The notes: a model not told the origin generated them from the letters alone. DNA of 24,053 bases from JBQCEE01 sp051960575 (GCF_051960575.1 NZ_JBQCEE010000341.1:1-24053), one strand, 5' to 3'. Counted from the stretch's first letter, positions 14,142 to 21,791 are shown. Made by a program: numbers and translations.

Positions 14142-15908
14142 ATGAGTCCAGCCACCCTGTGTGCGGCGTTCCAGTCCACGGCGACCAAGCGACCGGACGC
14201 GATCGCGATCCGCTCGTCCGACGACCGGGTCGTCCTGACGTGGCGTGATTACGCCGCACGGGTGCGGCGCATCGCGGCCGGGCTGGCGGCGCTCGGGGTC
14301 GGGCGCGGCGACACCGTCGGCATCATGCTGACGAACCGGCCGGAGTTCCATCTCGTCGACACCGCCGCGATCCATCTCGGCGCGACGCCGTTCTCGATCT
14401 ACAACACGCTCACCGGTGGGCAGATCAGCCACCTGTTCGGCAACGCCGGCAACCGGGTGGTGGTCTGCGAGGCGCAGTTCCTCGACCAGGTCACCGCCGG
14501 CGCCGCCGGTACGCAGGTCGAGCACATCGTCTGCATCGACGAGCCGCTCGACGGCACCATCACCCTCGACGCGCTCGAGGACGCCGGCGACACCGGGTTC
14601 GACTTCGACGCGGCCTGGCGGGCGGTCGAGCCGGGCGACGTGCTGACGATCATCTACACGTCGGGCACGACCGGCCCACCGAAGGGTGTCGAGCTCACCC
14701 ACGCGAACATGATCGCCGAGGTCGAGGGCACCAACGCGATCATCACGCCGGGCCTCGACGACATCGTCATCAGCTACCTGCCGGACGCGCACATCGCCAA
14801 CCGGTGGGGCTCGCACTACAGCAACCTCATCACCGGCATCCAGGTGGTGACGGTCGCCGACCTCAAGCAGCTCATCACCACGCTGCCGCGCATCCGGCCG
14901 ACGGTCTTCGGCGCGGTGCCGCAGACCTGGTACAAGCTGCGGGCCGGGATCGAGGCGCAGCTCGCGGCCGAGCCGTCGAAGCCGAAGCGCCAGCTGGCCG
15001 ACTGGGCGCTCGGGGTCGGCAAGCAGCGCGCGCGGCTCATGTCCGATCGCGCGCCGGTGCCGCTGCCGCTGCGGGTGCAGCACGAGCTCGCCGAGCGGCT
15101 GGTGCTGAGCAAGGTGCGGGCCCGGCTCGGGCTCGACCGCGTGCAGTTCGCCGCCACCGGCGCGGCGGCCATCGCGCCCGAGGCGCTCGAGTTCGTGCTC
15201 GGGCTCGGCCTGCCGGTCTGCGAGCTCTGGGGCATGAGCGAGACGTCGTGCGCCGTGACGGTGAACCGCCCGGGGCAGCAGAAGGTCGGCACGGTCGGGC
15301 AGGCGCTGCCGAACTGCGAGCTGCGCATCGCCGACGACGGCGAGCTGCTCGTGCGCGGGCCGCTGCTGATGCGCGGCTACCGCAACGACCCGGAGAAGAC
15401 GGCCGAGACGATCGACGCCGACGGTTGGCTGCACACCGGCGACATCGCGTCCATCGACGCCGACGGGTTCGTGAAGATCGTCGACCGCAAGAAGGAGTTG
15501 ATGATCAACGCGTCCGGCAAGAACATGTCGCCGGCGAACATCGAGAACGAGCTGCGCGCGGCGATCCCGCTGGCCGGCCCGACCGCCGTGATCGGCGACG
15601 ACCGCCCCTACGTCGTCGCGCTGTTCACCCTCGACCCCGACGCCGCCGCGGCGTTCGCCGCGCAGCACGGGCTCGCCGACGGCTCGCCGAAGTCGCTCGT
15701 CGACGACCCGGCGATCCGCGCGGTGTTCGAGCAGGGCGTGAAGGTGGCCAACGAGAAGCTCTCGCGCGTCGAGCAGGTCAAGCAGTGGACGATCCTGCCC
15801 GAGACCTGGGAGCCCGGTGGTCCCGAGATCACCCCGACGATGAAGCTCAAGCGCAAGCCGATCGCCGAGAAGTACGCGTCCGAGATCGAGTCGCTCTACG
15901 CCCGTTGA
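14142..15908 (+). CDS. long-chain acyl-CoA synthetase (AMP-forming, FadD-like)
   Basis: The 588-residue protein activates a fatty or other carboxylic acid through an acyl-AMP to the CoA thioester. The ATP-binding motif is YTSGTTGPPKG (172-182). It continues with the long-chain-type LPDAHIANRWGSHY segment, the adenylate motif ELWGMSETS, GWLHTGD, and the C-terminal hinge and ligase region DRKKELMINASGKNMSP and TPTMKLKRKP. The last motif and the lack of a membrane anchor place it with the bubblegum/FadD15-like long-chain group. The ATG is at 14142, with CAGGAT 6 nt upstream as a possible leaderless -10 box. The gene stands alone, flanked on both sides by copies of the same palindrome. Specificity for fatty acid, sterol side chain or another acid cannot be read from the sequence. 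Confidence 0.92.
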   Translation: MSPATLCAAFQSTATKRPDAIAIRSSDDRVVLTWRDYAARVRRIAAGLAALGVGRGDTVGIMLTNRPEFHLVDTAAIHLGATPFSIYNTLTGGQISHLFGNAGNRVVVCEAQFLDQVTAGAAGTQVEHIVCIDEPLDGTITLDALEDAGDTGFDFDAAWRAVEPGDVLTIIYTSGTTGPPKGVELTHANMIAEVEGTNAIITPGLDDIVISYLPDAHIANRWGSHYSNLITGIQVVTVADLKQLITTLPRIRPTVFGAVPQTWYKLRAGIEAQLAAEPSKPKRQLADWALGVGKQRARLMSDRAPVPLPLRVQHELAERLVLSKVRARLGLDRVQFAATGAAAIAPEALEFVLGLGLPVCELWGMSETSCAVTVNRPGQQKVGTVGQALPNCELRIADDGELLVRGPLLMRGYRNDPEKTAETIDADGWLHTGDIASIDADGFVKIVDRKKELMINASGKNMSPANIENELRAAIPLAGPTAVIGDDRPYVVALFTLDPDAAAAFAAQHGLADGSPKSLVDDPAIRAVFEQGVKVANEKLSRVEQVKQWTILPETWEPGGPEITPTMKLKRKPIAEKYASEIESLYAR

Positions 15909-15912
15909 GATG

Positions 15913-15975
15913 CCGCTTGTCCCCCGGCCCAGTCATCTCCGACGGCCAGATCTGACTGGGACCGGGGACAAGAGG
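15913..15975. repeat. palindromic element, copy B
   Basis: The left arm (15913-15934) is identical to that of copy A. The right arm (15954-15975) pairs with it at 19 of 22 positions, and the inner sequence differs from copy A but keeps a short ATCT/AGAT stem. It starts 5 bp after the acyl-CoA synthetase stop, the same distance at which copy A follows its upstream gene. It ends 7 nt before the Shine-Dalgarno of the ECF sigma gene, so it must overlap the promoter or leader of that gene. Confidence 0.75.
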
Positions 15976-15981
15976 GAGCGT

Positions 15982-15986
15982 GGAGG
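15982..15986 (+). promoter_or_regulatory. Shine-Dalgarno deciding the ECF sigma start
   Basis: GGAGG lies 6 nt before the ATG at 15993 and overlaps nothing else. It rules out the in-frame TTG at 15987, which is directly adjacent to it. Confidence 0.7.
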
Positions 15987-15992
15987 TTGACC

Positions 15993-16844
15993 ATGGACGC
16001 GATCACCGAGCGGTTCGAGGCCGAGCGCGACCGGTTGCACGCGGTGGCGCGGCAACTGCTCGGGTCGGCGGCCGACGCCGATGACGTGGTGCAAGAGGCG
16101 TGGCTGCGCCTGCATCGCACCGACGCCGGCGAGATCGACAACCTGTCGGCCTGGCTGACGACCGTCGTCTCACGGCTGTGCCTCGACCAGCTGCGACGGC
16201 GCGCCGCCCGGCGTGAGGACCCGCTCGACGAGGCTCCCCCGCGCGCCGACGACACGGGGCCCGACCCCGAGCGCGAGGCGCTGCTGGGCGACGCGGTCGG
16301 GCCCGCGCTGGTGGTGCTGCTCGACTCGTTGCGTCCGGTCGAGCGGCTGTCGTTCGTGCTGCACGACGTCTTCGCCGTCCCGTTCGACGAGATCGCCGAG
16401 ATTGTCGGCCGCTCCCCCGACGCCGTGCGGCAGCTGACGAGCCGGGCCCGCCGGCGGGTGCAGGGCCGGCGACCCGACGGCTCGATCGACGTCGCGCGGC
16501 AGCAACGGGTGGTCAAGGCGTTTCTCGAAGCATCGCGCCACGGCCGGTTCGACGACCTGCTCGCGGTGCTGGCGCCCGACGTGGTCGTGCGGGCCGACGC
16601 CGTGGCGGCCGCGATGGGCGCCGAGGTCGAGATCCGCACGGCGCAGGCGGTGGCGACCGCCTACAACGGCCGTGCGAAGGCGCTGCGGCTCGCGCTGCTC
16701 GACGGCGTGCCCGGCGGCGTCTGGGCCGTGGCCGGCGAGGTGAAGGTCGCCTTCGAGTTCACCGTCGTCGACGACCGCATCACCGAACTCGTCCTCGTCG
16801 CCGACCCCGAGCGCCTCGCCACCCTCGAGGTCGACTACCTCTGA
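15993..16844 (+). CDS. ECF41/SigJ-like RNA polymerase sigma factor with C-terminal SnoaL-like domain
   Basis: The 283-residue protein has sigma region 2 (about 8-72; ADADDVVQEAWLRL, then LCLDQLRRRAARR), region 4 (about 110-156; VERLSFVLHDVFAVPFDEIA, then the recognition helix SPDAVRQLTSRARRRV) and an NTF2/SnoaL-like domain of about 115 residues that normally acts as a built-in regulator. The ECF41-type marks DGVPGG (237-242) and ADPERL (270-275) are present. ECF41 members are usually beside a carboxymuconolactone decarboxylase, oxidoreductase or epimerase gene, but none is adjacent here. The nearest neighbour is a convergent agmatine deiminase gene whose stop is 3 bp away. Start choice rests on the GGAGG at 15982. 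The palindrome copy B sits directly upstream and may influence expression. Confidence 0.9.
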   Translation: MDAITERFEAERDRLHAVARQLLGSAADADDVVQEAWLRLHRTDAGEIDNLSAWLTTVVSRLCLDQLRRRAARREDPLDEAPPRADDTGPDPEREALLGDAVGPALVVLLDSLRPVERLSFVLHDVFAVPFDEIAEIVGRSPDAVRQLTSRARRRVQGRRPDGSIDVARQQRVVKAFLEASRHGRFDDLLAVLAPDVVVRADAVAAAMGAEVEIRTAQAVATAYNGRAKALRLALLDGVPGGVWAVAGEVKVAFEFTVVDDRITELVLVADPERLATLEVDYL

Positions 16845-16847
16845 GCC

Positions 16848-17867
16848 CTAGGCGGGCTGCTGCTGGGTGATGCAGTGGATGCCGCCGCCGCGCTCGAACA
16901 GCGGGCGGGCGTCGACGGTGACCACGTCGCGGCCCGGGTAGGCGTCGCGCAGGATCGCGGCGGCGTCGGCATCGTGCGGGTCGTCGAAGGCGCACGCGAT
17001 GACGCCGCCGTTCACGAGCACGTGGTTGACGTAGCTGAAGTCGACGTAGCCGCCGTCGTCCTGCAACACCTGTGGAGCCGGCAGGTCGACGATCTCGAAC
17101 GTCTCGCCGCGCGCATCGCGCGCCGCGGCGAGCGTCGCCCGCAACTCGGCGGTGACCTCGTGGTCTGGGTGCGAGGCGTCACGCTGGTCGTGCAGCAGGA
17201 CGCGACCGGGCGAGCTGATCGTCGCGCAGATGTCGACGTGCCCGCGGGTGCCGAAGGTGTCCGAGTCACGGGTGAGCCCGCGGGGCAGCCAGACGACGGC
17301 CGTCGCCCCGATGGTGCGGGCCAGCTCGGCCTCGATGTCGGCGCGCGACAGCCCCGCGTTCCGGCCCGGGTCGCGCTGCACCGTCTCGGTCACCAGCACC
17401 GTGCCGAGGCCGTCGACGTGGATGCCGCCGCCCTCGTTGACCAGCGTGGAGTCGACGCGCTCGACGCCCGTCCAGTCGACGATCTGTGCACCGAGCAGCG
17501 CGTCGTGGTCCCAGATCGCCCACGACTGCGCGCCCCAGCCGTTGAAGACCCAGGTGACCGCGCCGGCGCGGCCGTCGGCACCGCGCACGAACGTCGGCCC
17601 CGAGTCACGCATCCACGCGTCGTCGATGACGAACTCGCGCAGCTCGACGGCGGCAGACAGGTACGTCGGCGCGACATCGCGGTCACGCGGGTGCACGACC
17701 ACCGTCACCGGCTCGAACTCGGAGGCCGCGTTCGCGACCGCCGCCCACGTGCGGCGCGCCGTCTCGGCGTCCTCGCCCGTGTCGCCGAGGGTGTAGCCCG
17801 CCGTCGGAAAGGCGAGCCACAACCGTTGTTGAGGGTCGCCCTCGTGCGGCATGACCCAGTCGGTCAC
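16848..17867 (-). CDS. aguA: agmatine deiminase family protein
   Basis: Agmatine deiminase converts agmatine to N-carbamoylputrescine and ammonia. The 339-residue protein has the pentein-fold residues in order: WMRDSGPTF (85-93), NEGGGIHVDG (144-153), the GTRGHVD motif (206-212), and the catalytic cysteine in GGGIHCITQQQ (C332). Length is slightly below the usual 350-380. The GTG start at 17867 overlaps the stop of the upstream amidase gene by 4 nt (GTGA), which also excludes the longer open frame. With the next pathway enzyme encoded in the same transcript, the agmatine route to putrescine is the best reading. Related peptidyl-arginine deiminases share the fold but normally lack this partner. 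The stop is 3 bp from the convergent ECF41 sigma stop. Confidence 0.9.
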   Translation of the reverse strand: MTDWVMPHEGDPQQRLWLAFPTAGYTLGDTGEDAETARRTWAAVANAASEFEPVTVVVHPRDRDVAPTYLSAAVELREFVIDDAWMRDSGPTFVRGADGRAGAVTWVFNGWGAQSWAIWDHDALLGAQIVDWTGVERVDSTLVNEGGGIHVDGLGTVLVTETVQRDPGRNAGLSRADIEAELARTIGATAVVWLPRGLTRDSDTFGTRGHVDICATISSPGRVLLHDQRDASHPDHEVTAELRATLAAARDARGETFEIVDLPAPQVLQDDGGYVDFSYVNHVLVNGGVIACAFDDPHDADAAAILRDAYPGRDVVTVDARPLFERGGGIHCITQQQPA

Positions 17868-18862
17868 CGCTCCCGCCCGTACGGGTGCTCGGCGTCGACC
17901 GGCGCGACGAGCGTCGAGTACGTGTCCGGACGCCGGGTGCGCAGGAACGGGAAGAGGTCGAGCCAGTCCTGCCGCTGGGCGAGGTCGAGGTCGGCGACGA
18001 GCACACACGGTTCGTCGCGCGGCGCCTGTACCAGCACGCGTCCGTAGGGGTCGCTGACGAACGACGACCCGTAGAAGGTGTTGCCGGGCGTGCCGTCGTC
18101 GCGGGTCTCGGCGCCGGTGCGGTTCGGCACCACCATGAACAGCCCGTTGGCGATGCCGTTGCCGACGATCACCTGCTGCCACAGCGGTTGCGTGTCGAAG
18201 TCGGGGTGGTCGGGCTCCGAGCCGATCGCGGTCGGGTAGGCGACGATGTTCGCGCCGCCGAGCGAGTAGGCGCGCGCGACCTCGGGGAACCACTCGTCCC
18301 AGCAGGTCGGCATGCCGATGCGTGCACCGCCGAGGCCGCCGGGTGCGTAGACCGGGTACGGGGTGTCCGGCGGGCCGGGGCGGAAGTACTTGTCCTCGTA
18401 ATAGCCGGCCGTCACCGGGATGTGCAGCTTGTTCGTGGCACCGACGAGCTCACCCGACGGCGCGATCAGCACGGCGGTGTTGAGCCCGAGGCCGTCCTCG
18501 GCCGCCGCGCGCCGGTAGAGCGACGCGTGCACGAACACGCCGTTGCGCTGCGCCGCCTCGCGGGCGAATGTGACGGTCGGCCCGGTCTCGAGGTCCTCGG
18601 CGGTGTCGCCCGGCGCGGTCTCGGGCAGCGTGTCGGCTGGGTAGCGCGACAGCACGATCTCGGGCAGGAAGACCGCCTTCGCACCGTGCGCCGCGGCAGC
18701 GTCGACGGCCGCGTGCAGCCAGGCGAGCAGCGCGTCGCGGTCGGGCGTCCAGGCGTGCTGGACGACGCCGATGCGCAGCGGCGGCAGCTCGGGTTCGTGC
18801 ACTCGGGCGGGTGACGGCGGCAGCTCCGCATCGAGCGGCGCCGTGATCACGCGGATCTGCAT
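17864..18862 (-). CDS. aguB: carbon-nitrogen hydrolase, probable N-carbamoylputrescine amidase
   Basis: The 332-residue nitrilase-superfamily protein carries the Glu-Lys-Cys triad: E68 in FLPEIV, K145 in NKLHIP and C187 in PTCWDEWFPE. The stretches NKLHIPVTAGYYEDKYFRPG, GANIVAYPTAIG and NGIANGLFMVVPNRTG follow the AguB pattern rather than that of beta-ureidopropionases. It would convert N-carbamoylputrescine to putrescine, carbon dioxide and ammonia. An extra N-terminal stretch of about 29 residues precedes the domain, so a later start is possible, though no better candidate is seen. The ATG at 18862 has GAGGCT 6 nt upstream, a weak leaderless -10. The gene is first in a two-gene operon with the deiminase. 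No decarboxylase for making agmatine is in the window, so the substrate is likely imported or made elsewhere. Confidence 0.88.
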   Translation of the reverse strand: MQIRVITAPLDAELPPSPARVHEPELPPLRIGVVQHAWTPDRDALLAWLHAAVDAAAAHGAKAVFLPEIVLSRYPADTLPETAPGDTAEDLETGPTVTFAREAAQRNGVFVHASLYRRAAAEDGLGLNTAVLIAPSGELVGATNKLHIPVTAGYYEDKYFRPGPPDTPYPVYAPGGLGGARIGMPTCWDEWFPEVARAYSLGGANIVAYPTAIGSEPDHPDFDTQPLWQQVIVGNGIANGLFMVVPNRTGAETRDDGTPGNTFYGSSFVSDPYGRVLVQAPRDEPCVLVADLDLAQRQDWLDLFPFLRTRRPDTYSTLVAPVDAEHPYGRER

Positions 18863-18909
18863 GCCGAGAGCCTCGCACGACGCCCGGCGGCGCTGGAACC
18901 GGCCGGTGG

Positions 18910-19071
18910 TCAGCCGCGCGAGGCCGCCGACCGGGCCCCCCGCGGCGCGGCGTCTGCCGGCGAGCGCGGCGCCGACGCGACGGCGATGCCGGCCACCGTG
19001 GCCGCGGCGAGGTACGAGACGAGGCGCCACAGCAGCGCCCGCGAGGCACGGGACGACAGCTTCCCCTCCAT
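18910..19071 (-). CDS. small predicted membrane protein
   Basis: A 53-residue frame starts MEGKLSSRASRALLWRL and contains one probable transmembrane helix (about 17-34, LVSYLAAATVAGIAVASA) followed by a positively charged tail. The ATG is preceded by TAGCGT with 7-nt spacing, identical to the element in front of the small acidic protein gene, which is the main reason to believe it. I do not recognise a family; it loosely recalls short actinobacterial membrane proteins such as DUF4235, but the match is poor. It sits between the cyclase and the amidase on the same strand, with 47 bp before the amidase start. It could also be a spurious frame, as GC-rich DNA readily yields them. Confidence 0.45.
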   Translation of the reverse strand: MEGKLSSRASRALLWRLVSYLAAATVAGIAVASAPRSPADAAPRGARSAASRG

Positions 19072-19078
19072 ACCGGCA

Positions 19079-19084
19079 ACGCTA
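19079..19084 (-). promoter_or_regulatory. probable -10 box of a leaderless promoter (small membrane protein)
   Basis: On the minus strand TAGCGT precedes the ATG at 19071 by 7 nt. It overlaps the TAG stop codon of the cyclase gene, so stop codon and promoter share bases. Confidence 0.4.
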
Positions 19085-19984
19085 CGACGACGGCCGGTGA
19101 TCGTCCCCCGACGACCCGGTGGCGATTGCCACACCCCGCGCGCCGCCTCGACCAGCGCCTGCTCCCACCGCGTCCGCCCGCCGCACGCGCGCGACGTCGA
19201 CCTTGTCCGCGACGCCGCGCAGCACACGCGGCCGCACCTTGCCGATCCGCAGGTCGGGCAGCTCGCCCGCCTGCGCCAGCGTGTCCGCCGTGGCGAGCAC
19301 CTGTCCACCGTGCGCGATGCCGGTGACGCGCGCGCTGACGTTGACGACGATCCCGACGAGGTCGTCGGAGGTCACGATGACCTGCCCGGTGTGCACGCCG
19401 GCGCGCAGCCGCAGCGGCTCGGGCGGGTGCTCGACCAGTTCGACGGCGGCGCGCAGCCCGGCCGAGGCGGTCGGGAAGACCAGCATCAGCCCGTCGCCGA
19501 GCCGTTTGACGATCCGGCCGCCGTACCGGCGCACGATGGCCGCGGCGGCCCGCTCGTGGTGCCCGAGCAGTTCGAGCGCGGCGTCGTCGCCGCGTTCGGC
19601 GGTGAAGCCGGTGAACCCCTCCAGGTCGACGAAGACGACCGTCGCGACGTTCGGCGTGTCCCGCGAGCGGGTGCCGATCCCCCGGTTCCAGAGCAGGTCC
19701 CACGACAGCAGCTGCAGGCCGCTCACGCCCAGCGCGCCGAGCGCAGACGGGTGCCGTTCGACCGCCCGCTCGAGGAACCGGCGCATCACGTCCACCGGCG
19801 GCGCCACGCGCGGCTGCCGGTGCGCCGGATCGGCCAGCCACTCCGCGTCCACCAGGCCGACCTCGACCGCCGCGTCGCGCACGAGCGGGTTCCGCTCGAT
19901 CATCGCCGCCAGCCGCTCGGCGAACGCGTTCGCGCTCTGCTGCTGCGCCGGCAGCGCCTGCACGCGTCGCTGGGTCGGGGTCAC
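19082..19984 (-). CDS. class III adenylate/guanylate cyclase domain protein
   Basis: The 300-residue protein would make cAMP (or cGMP) from the nucleoside triphosphate. The cyclase homology domain spans about 112-265. The metal aspartates are D120 in VVFVDLEGFTGFT and D164 in KRLGDGLMLVF, K160 is in the purine-specifying position, and N215 and R219 in VVNVSARV are the transition-state pair. All key residues are thus present and an active dimeric enzyme is expected. The N-terminal 110 residues are helical, with no membrane segment and no recognisable sensor domain. The C-terminal 35 residues are Gly/Ala/Arg-rich and probably disordered. The GTG start at 19984 has GATACT 6 nt upstream. The gene is probably monocistronic, being separated from the upstream SDR by a perfect 26-bp inverted repeat. 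Confidence 0.9.
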   Translation of the reverse strand: MTPTQRRVQALPAQQQSANAFAERLAAMIERNPLVRDAAVEVGLVDAEWLADPAHRQPRVAPPVDVMRRFLERAVERHPSALGALGVSGLQLLSWDLLWNRGIGTRSRDTPNVATVVFVDLEGFTGFTAERGDDAALELLGHHERAAAAIVRRYGGRIVKRLGDGLMLVFPTASAGLRAAVELVEHPPEPLRLRAGVHTGQVIVTSDDLVGIVVNVSARVTGIAHGGQVLATADTLAQAGELPDLRIGKVRPRVLRGVADKVDVARVRRADAVGAGAGRGGARGVAIATGSSGDDHRPSS

Positions 19985-19990
19985 CGCCCC

Positions 19991-19996
19991 AGTATC
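19991..19996 (-). promoter_or_regulatory. probable -10 box of a leaderless promoter (cyclase)
   Basis: On the minus strand GATACT is followed by GGGGCG and the GTG at 19984, with no Shine-Dalgarno of the usual kind. No -35 sequence is evident. Confidence 0.5.
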
Positions 19997-20051
19997 CGTT
20001 ACCCGAGGTCACGCCTGTCGGCTGGCGGCGCGCCACGCGGGCGCCGTCACT

Positions 20052-20107
20052 CCCGATGATCTCGGGGAAACCCCGGCGCAGGCCGGGGTTTCCCCGAGAT
20101 CATCGGG
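20052..20107. repeat. perfect 26-bp inverted repeat with 4-nt loop
   Basis: The arm 20052-20077 (beginning CCCGATGATCTCGGGG) is exactly complementary to 20082-20107, and the loop is GCAG. The hairpin starts 16 nt after the stop of the SDR gene on the minus strand and ends about 55 nt before the cyclase promoter. There is no T-run on either side, so it is not a classic intrinsic terminator. It may be a T-run-less terminator of the actinobacterial kind or a dispersed palindromic element. It does not share sequence with the palindromes near 14019 and 15913. Confidence 0.8.
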
Positions 20108-20122
20108 GTCGGCGGCGTGGCG

Positions 20123-20962
20123 TCAGGACTCGCGGGGCACCGGGAACTGCGCGCGCATCGCGACGTCCCACAGCCGGTCGGGTGTCAGCGCGCGCTGGGT
20201 GATCGCGAGGTGGGCGGACGCCGTGACGCGGTAGCGCGCCTTCGGGCGCGGCGCGGCGATGGCCTTCGCGATGACCTTCGCCACGGCGTCCGGGCCGCCG
20301 CCGAGCCGGCTGAGGGGGCCTCGGTAGGCCTCGGTCGTGGCGGACGTGACCGCCCGGTTGAACTCGGCGTACGGCCCACTGTCGGGCAGGTCGGCCATCG
20401 AGTTGGTGGCGGCGGTGGCGAAGTCGGTGACGATGAGGCCGGGCTCGATGAGCACCACCTTGACGCCGAAGCCCTGCACCTCGAAGCGCAGTGCGTCCGA
20501 GATCGCCTCGACGGCGTACTTCGTCGCGTGGTAGACGCCGCCACCGGGGAAGGTGAGCTTGCCGCCCATCGACCCGATGTTGACGATGCGCCCGGACCGC
20601 TGCCGCCGCATGCAGGGCAGGACGAGTTGCGAGAGCCGGATCAGCCCGAAGACGTTGGTCTCGAACTGCCGCCGGATGTCCTCGAGCGGGATCGTCTCGA
20701 GCGCGCCGCTCTGCGAGTACCCGGCGTTGTTCACCAGCACGTCGACCGCGCCGTGTTCGGCCTCGACCGCCTCGACCGCGGCGGCCATCGACGCCTCGTC
20801 CGTGACATCGAGCGTCAGCGCTCGGCAGCCCTGCGCCACGAGCCCGTCGAGCGTCTCGGGTCGGCGGGCGGTCGCGTAGACGGTGTGACCCTCGGCGGCG
20901 AGGTGGGCGGCCGTCGCGGCGCCGATCCCGCTCGAACAACCGGTGATGAGGACGACGCCCAT
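20123..20962 (-). CDS. SDR-family oxidoreductase
   Basis: The 279-residue classical short-chain dehydrogenase has TGCSSGIG (7-14), ATARRPETL after the second strand (R33 suggests NADP preference), NNAG (78-81), S131 in IGSMGGK, and YHATK (Y144, K148). The C-terminal extension, with TEAYRGPLSRLGGGPDAVAKVIAKAI and RYRV, is typical of the subgroup related to retinol/17-beta-hydroxysteroid dehydrogenase-like bacterial oxidoreductases. Substrate is unknown. The ATG at 20962 has GGGAG 7 nt ahead, and the upstream EEP gene ends 13 bp before it on the same strand, so these two form an operon. The transcript probably ends at the perfect hairpin just downstream. Steroid-type chemistry would fit the KstR-like site elsewhere in the window, but this is speculation. 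Confidence 0.9.
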   Translation of the reverse strand: MGVVLITGCSSGIGAATAAHLAAEGHTVYATARRPETLDGLVAQGCRALTLDVTDEASMAAAVEAVEAEHGAVDVLVNNAGYSQSGALETIPLEDIRRQFETNVFGLIRLSQLVLPCMRRQRSGRIVNIGSMGGKLTFPGGGVYHATKYAVEAISDALRFEVQGFGVKVVLIEPGLIVTDFATAATNSMADLPDSGPYAEFNRAVTSATTEAYRGPLSRLGGGPDAVAKVIAKAIAAPRPKARYRVTASAHLAITQRALTPDRLWDVAMRAQFPVPRES

Positions 20963-20975
20963 TGCGCTGCTCCCG

Positions 20976-21749
20976 TCAGGTGACCCCGTGCCCGAACTCG
21001 GTGACGAGCGCGCAGTGGTCGGACACCCGCATCGACAGGGCCTCCACCCTCGTCACCGGGGGAAGCGTCCCACGGACGAGCACGTGGTCGAGCTGACGGG
21101 TGGGCCGCTTGCGCGGGAACGTCGGCGCGTGCGCGACCGCGCGGTAGCCGCTGATGCGCTCGGGCATCGCGCCGGTCATGTTGAGGTCGCCGGTGAGCAC
21201 CACCGGCTCCGCGAACGGCGCCAGGCTGCGGGTGAGCTGCCGCAGCTGCAGGTAGTTCCAGCCCGGCACGAACGACAGGTGGGTGTTGACGACCGTGACC
21301 GGCCCGAGCGGGGTGCGCAGGGACGCGATCACCGCGGCCCGCGGCTCCTCCTTGAGCAGCAGGAACTTCCCCGGCTCCGGCAGGTAGACCGGCGTGCGCG
21401 CCGGCAGCTTCGGCAGGCGCACCGTCTGCCAGTGCTCGGCGGGGTACCGCGAGAGCAGCGCGATGCCGTACGACGCGGTGCCCGGCTGCTCGCGTCCGGT
21501 GGCGGCGATCCAGGTCGCGCCGGGCGTGCCCGCCAGCGCCGCGACGAACCGGTGCGACACCGCACCCATCGCCGTGGCGGCCACCTGGGTCAGATCGGCG
21601 AGATGGCTGCGCGGCTGGTCACGGTCGACCTCCTGCAGCGCCAGAATGTCCGGGTCGAGCTGCTCGATGTCCCGGGCGAGGCGGTCGAGGTCAACCTCGC
21701 CGTCGTCGAGCGAGCGGCCGTGCAGGAGGTTGAAGGTCACGAGGCGCAC
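20976..21749 (-). CDS. endonuclease/exonuclease/phosphatase-fold protein
   Basis: The 257-residue protein shows the DNase I-like metallohydrolase residues in order: N7 in FNLLHG, E40 in LALQEVD, H157 in VVNTHLS, D188 and N190 in GDLNMTG, D221 in LDHVLV and the SDH motif (D244, H245). The set is complete. The family includes phosphodiesterases acting on nucleic acids, phosphoinositides and sphingolipids. No signal peptide is present, so it acts inside the cell. The GTG start is supported by TAGGCA 6 nt upstream. It heads an operon with the SDR gene and is divergent from the nucleotidyltransferase gene over only 42 bp. The specific substrate cannot be assigned. Confidence 0.88.
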   Translation of the reverse strand: MRLVTFNLLHGRSLDDGEVDLDRLARDIEQLDPDILALQEVDRDQPRSHLADLTQVAATAMGAVSHRFVAALAGTPGATWIAATGREQPGTASYGIALLSRYPAEHWQTVRLPKLPARTPVYLPEPGKFLLLKEEPRAAVIASLRTPLGPVTVVNTHLSFVPGWNYLQLRQLTRSLAPFAEPVVLTGDLNMTGAMPERISGYRAVAHAPTFPRKRPTRQLDHVLVRGTLPPVTRVEALSMRVSDHCALVTEFGHGVT

Positions 21750-21755
21750 TCCGTC

Positions 21756-21785
21756 TGCCTACCCGCCCGCGTGGCCGGGTAGGAC
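21756..21785. promoter_or_regulatory. divergent leaderless promoters joined by an inverted repeat
   Basis: CCTACCCG (21758-21765) and CGGGTAGG (21776-21783) are perfectly complementary, separated by 10 bp. Each arm holds most of a -10 box: TAGGCA (21761-21756, minus) sits 6 nt before the GTG at 21749, and TAGGAC (21780-21785, plus) sits 6 nt before the ATG at 21792. Each gene's -35 region would therefore fall in the opposite gene's body, and the two promoters must compete for polymerase. One dimeric regulator could control both. Confidence 0.55.
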
Positions 21786-21791
21786 ACCGGC

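Noticed and set aside
11307..15668. A very long open frame of more than 1400 codons on the minus strand.
   Set aside because: It runs antisense through CysQ, SDR, ABC-F, the acidic protein and the acyl-CoA synthetase, all with complete motifs. Its translation is Arg/Val/Asp-rich without domains and is a shadow of GC-rich codon use.
17868..18293. N-terminal extension of the agmatine deiminase frame.
   Set aside because: The extension overlaps the coding sequence of the amidase in another frame, is arginine-rich, and the GTGA overlap at 17864-17867 gives a natural start.
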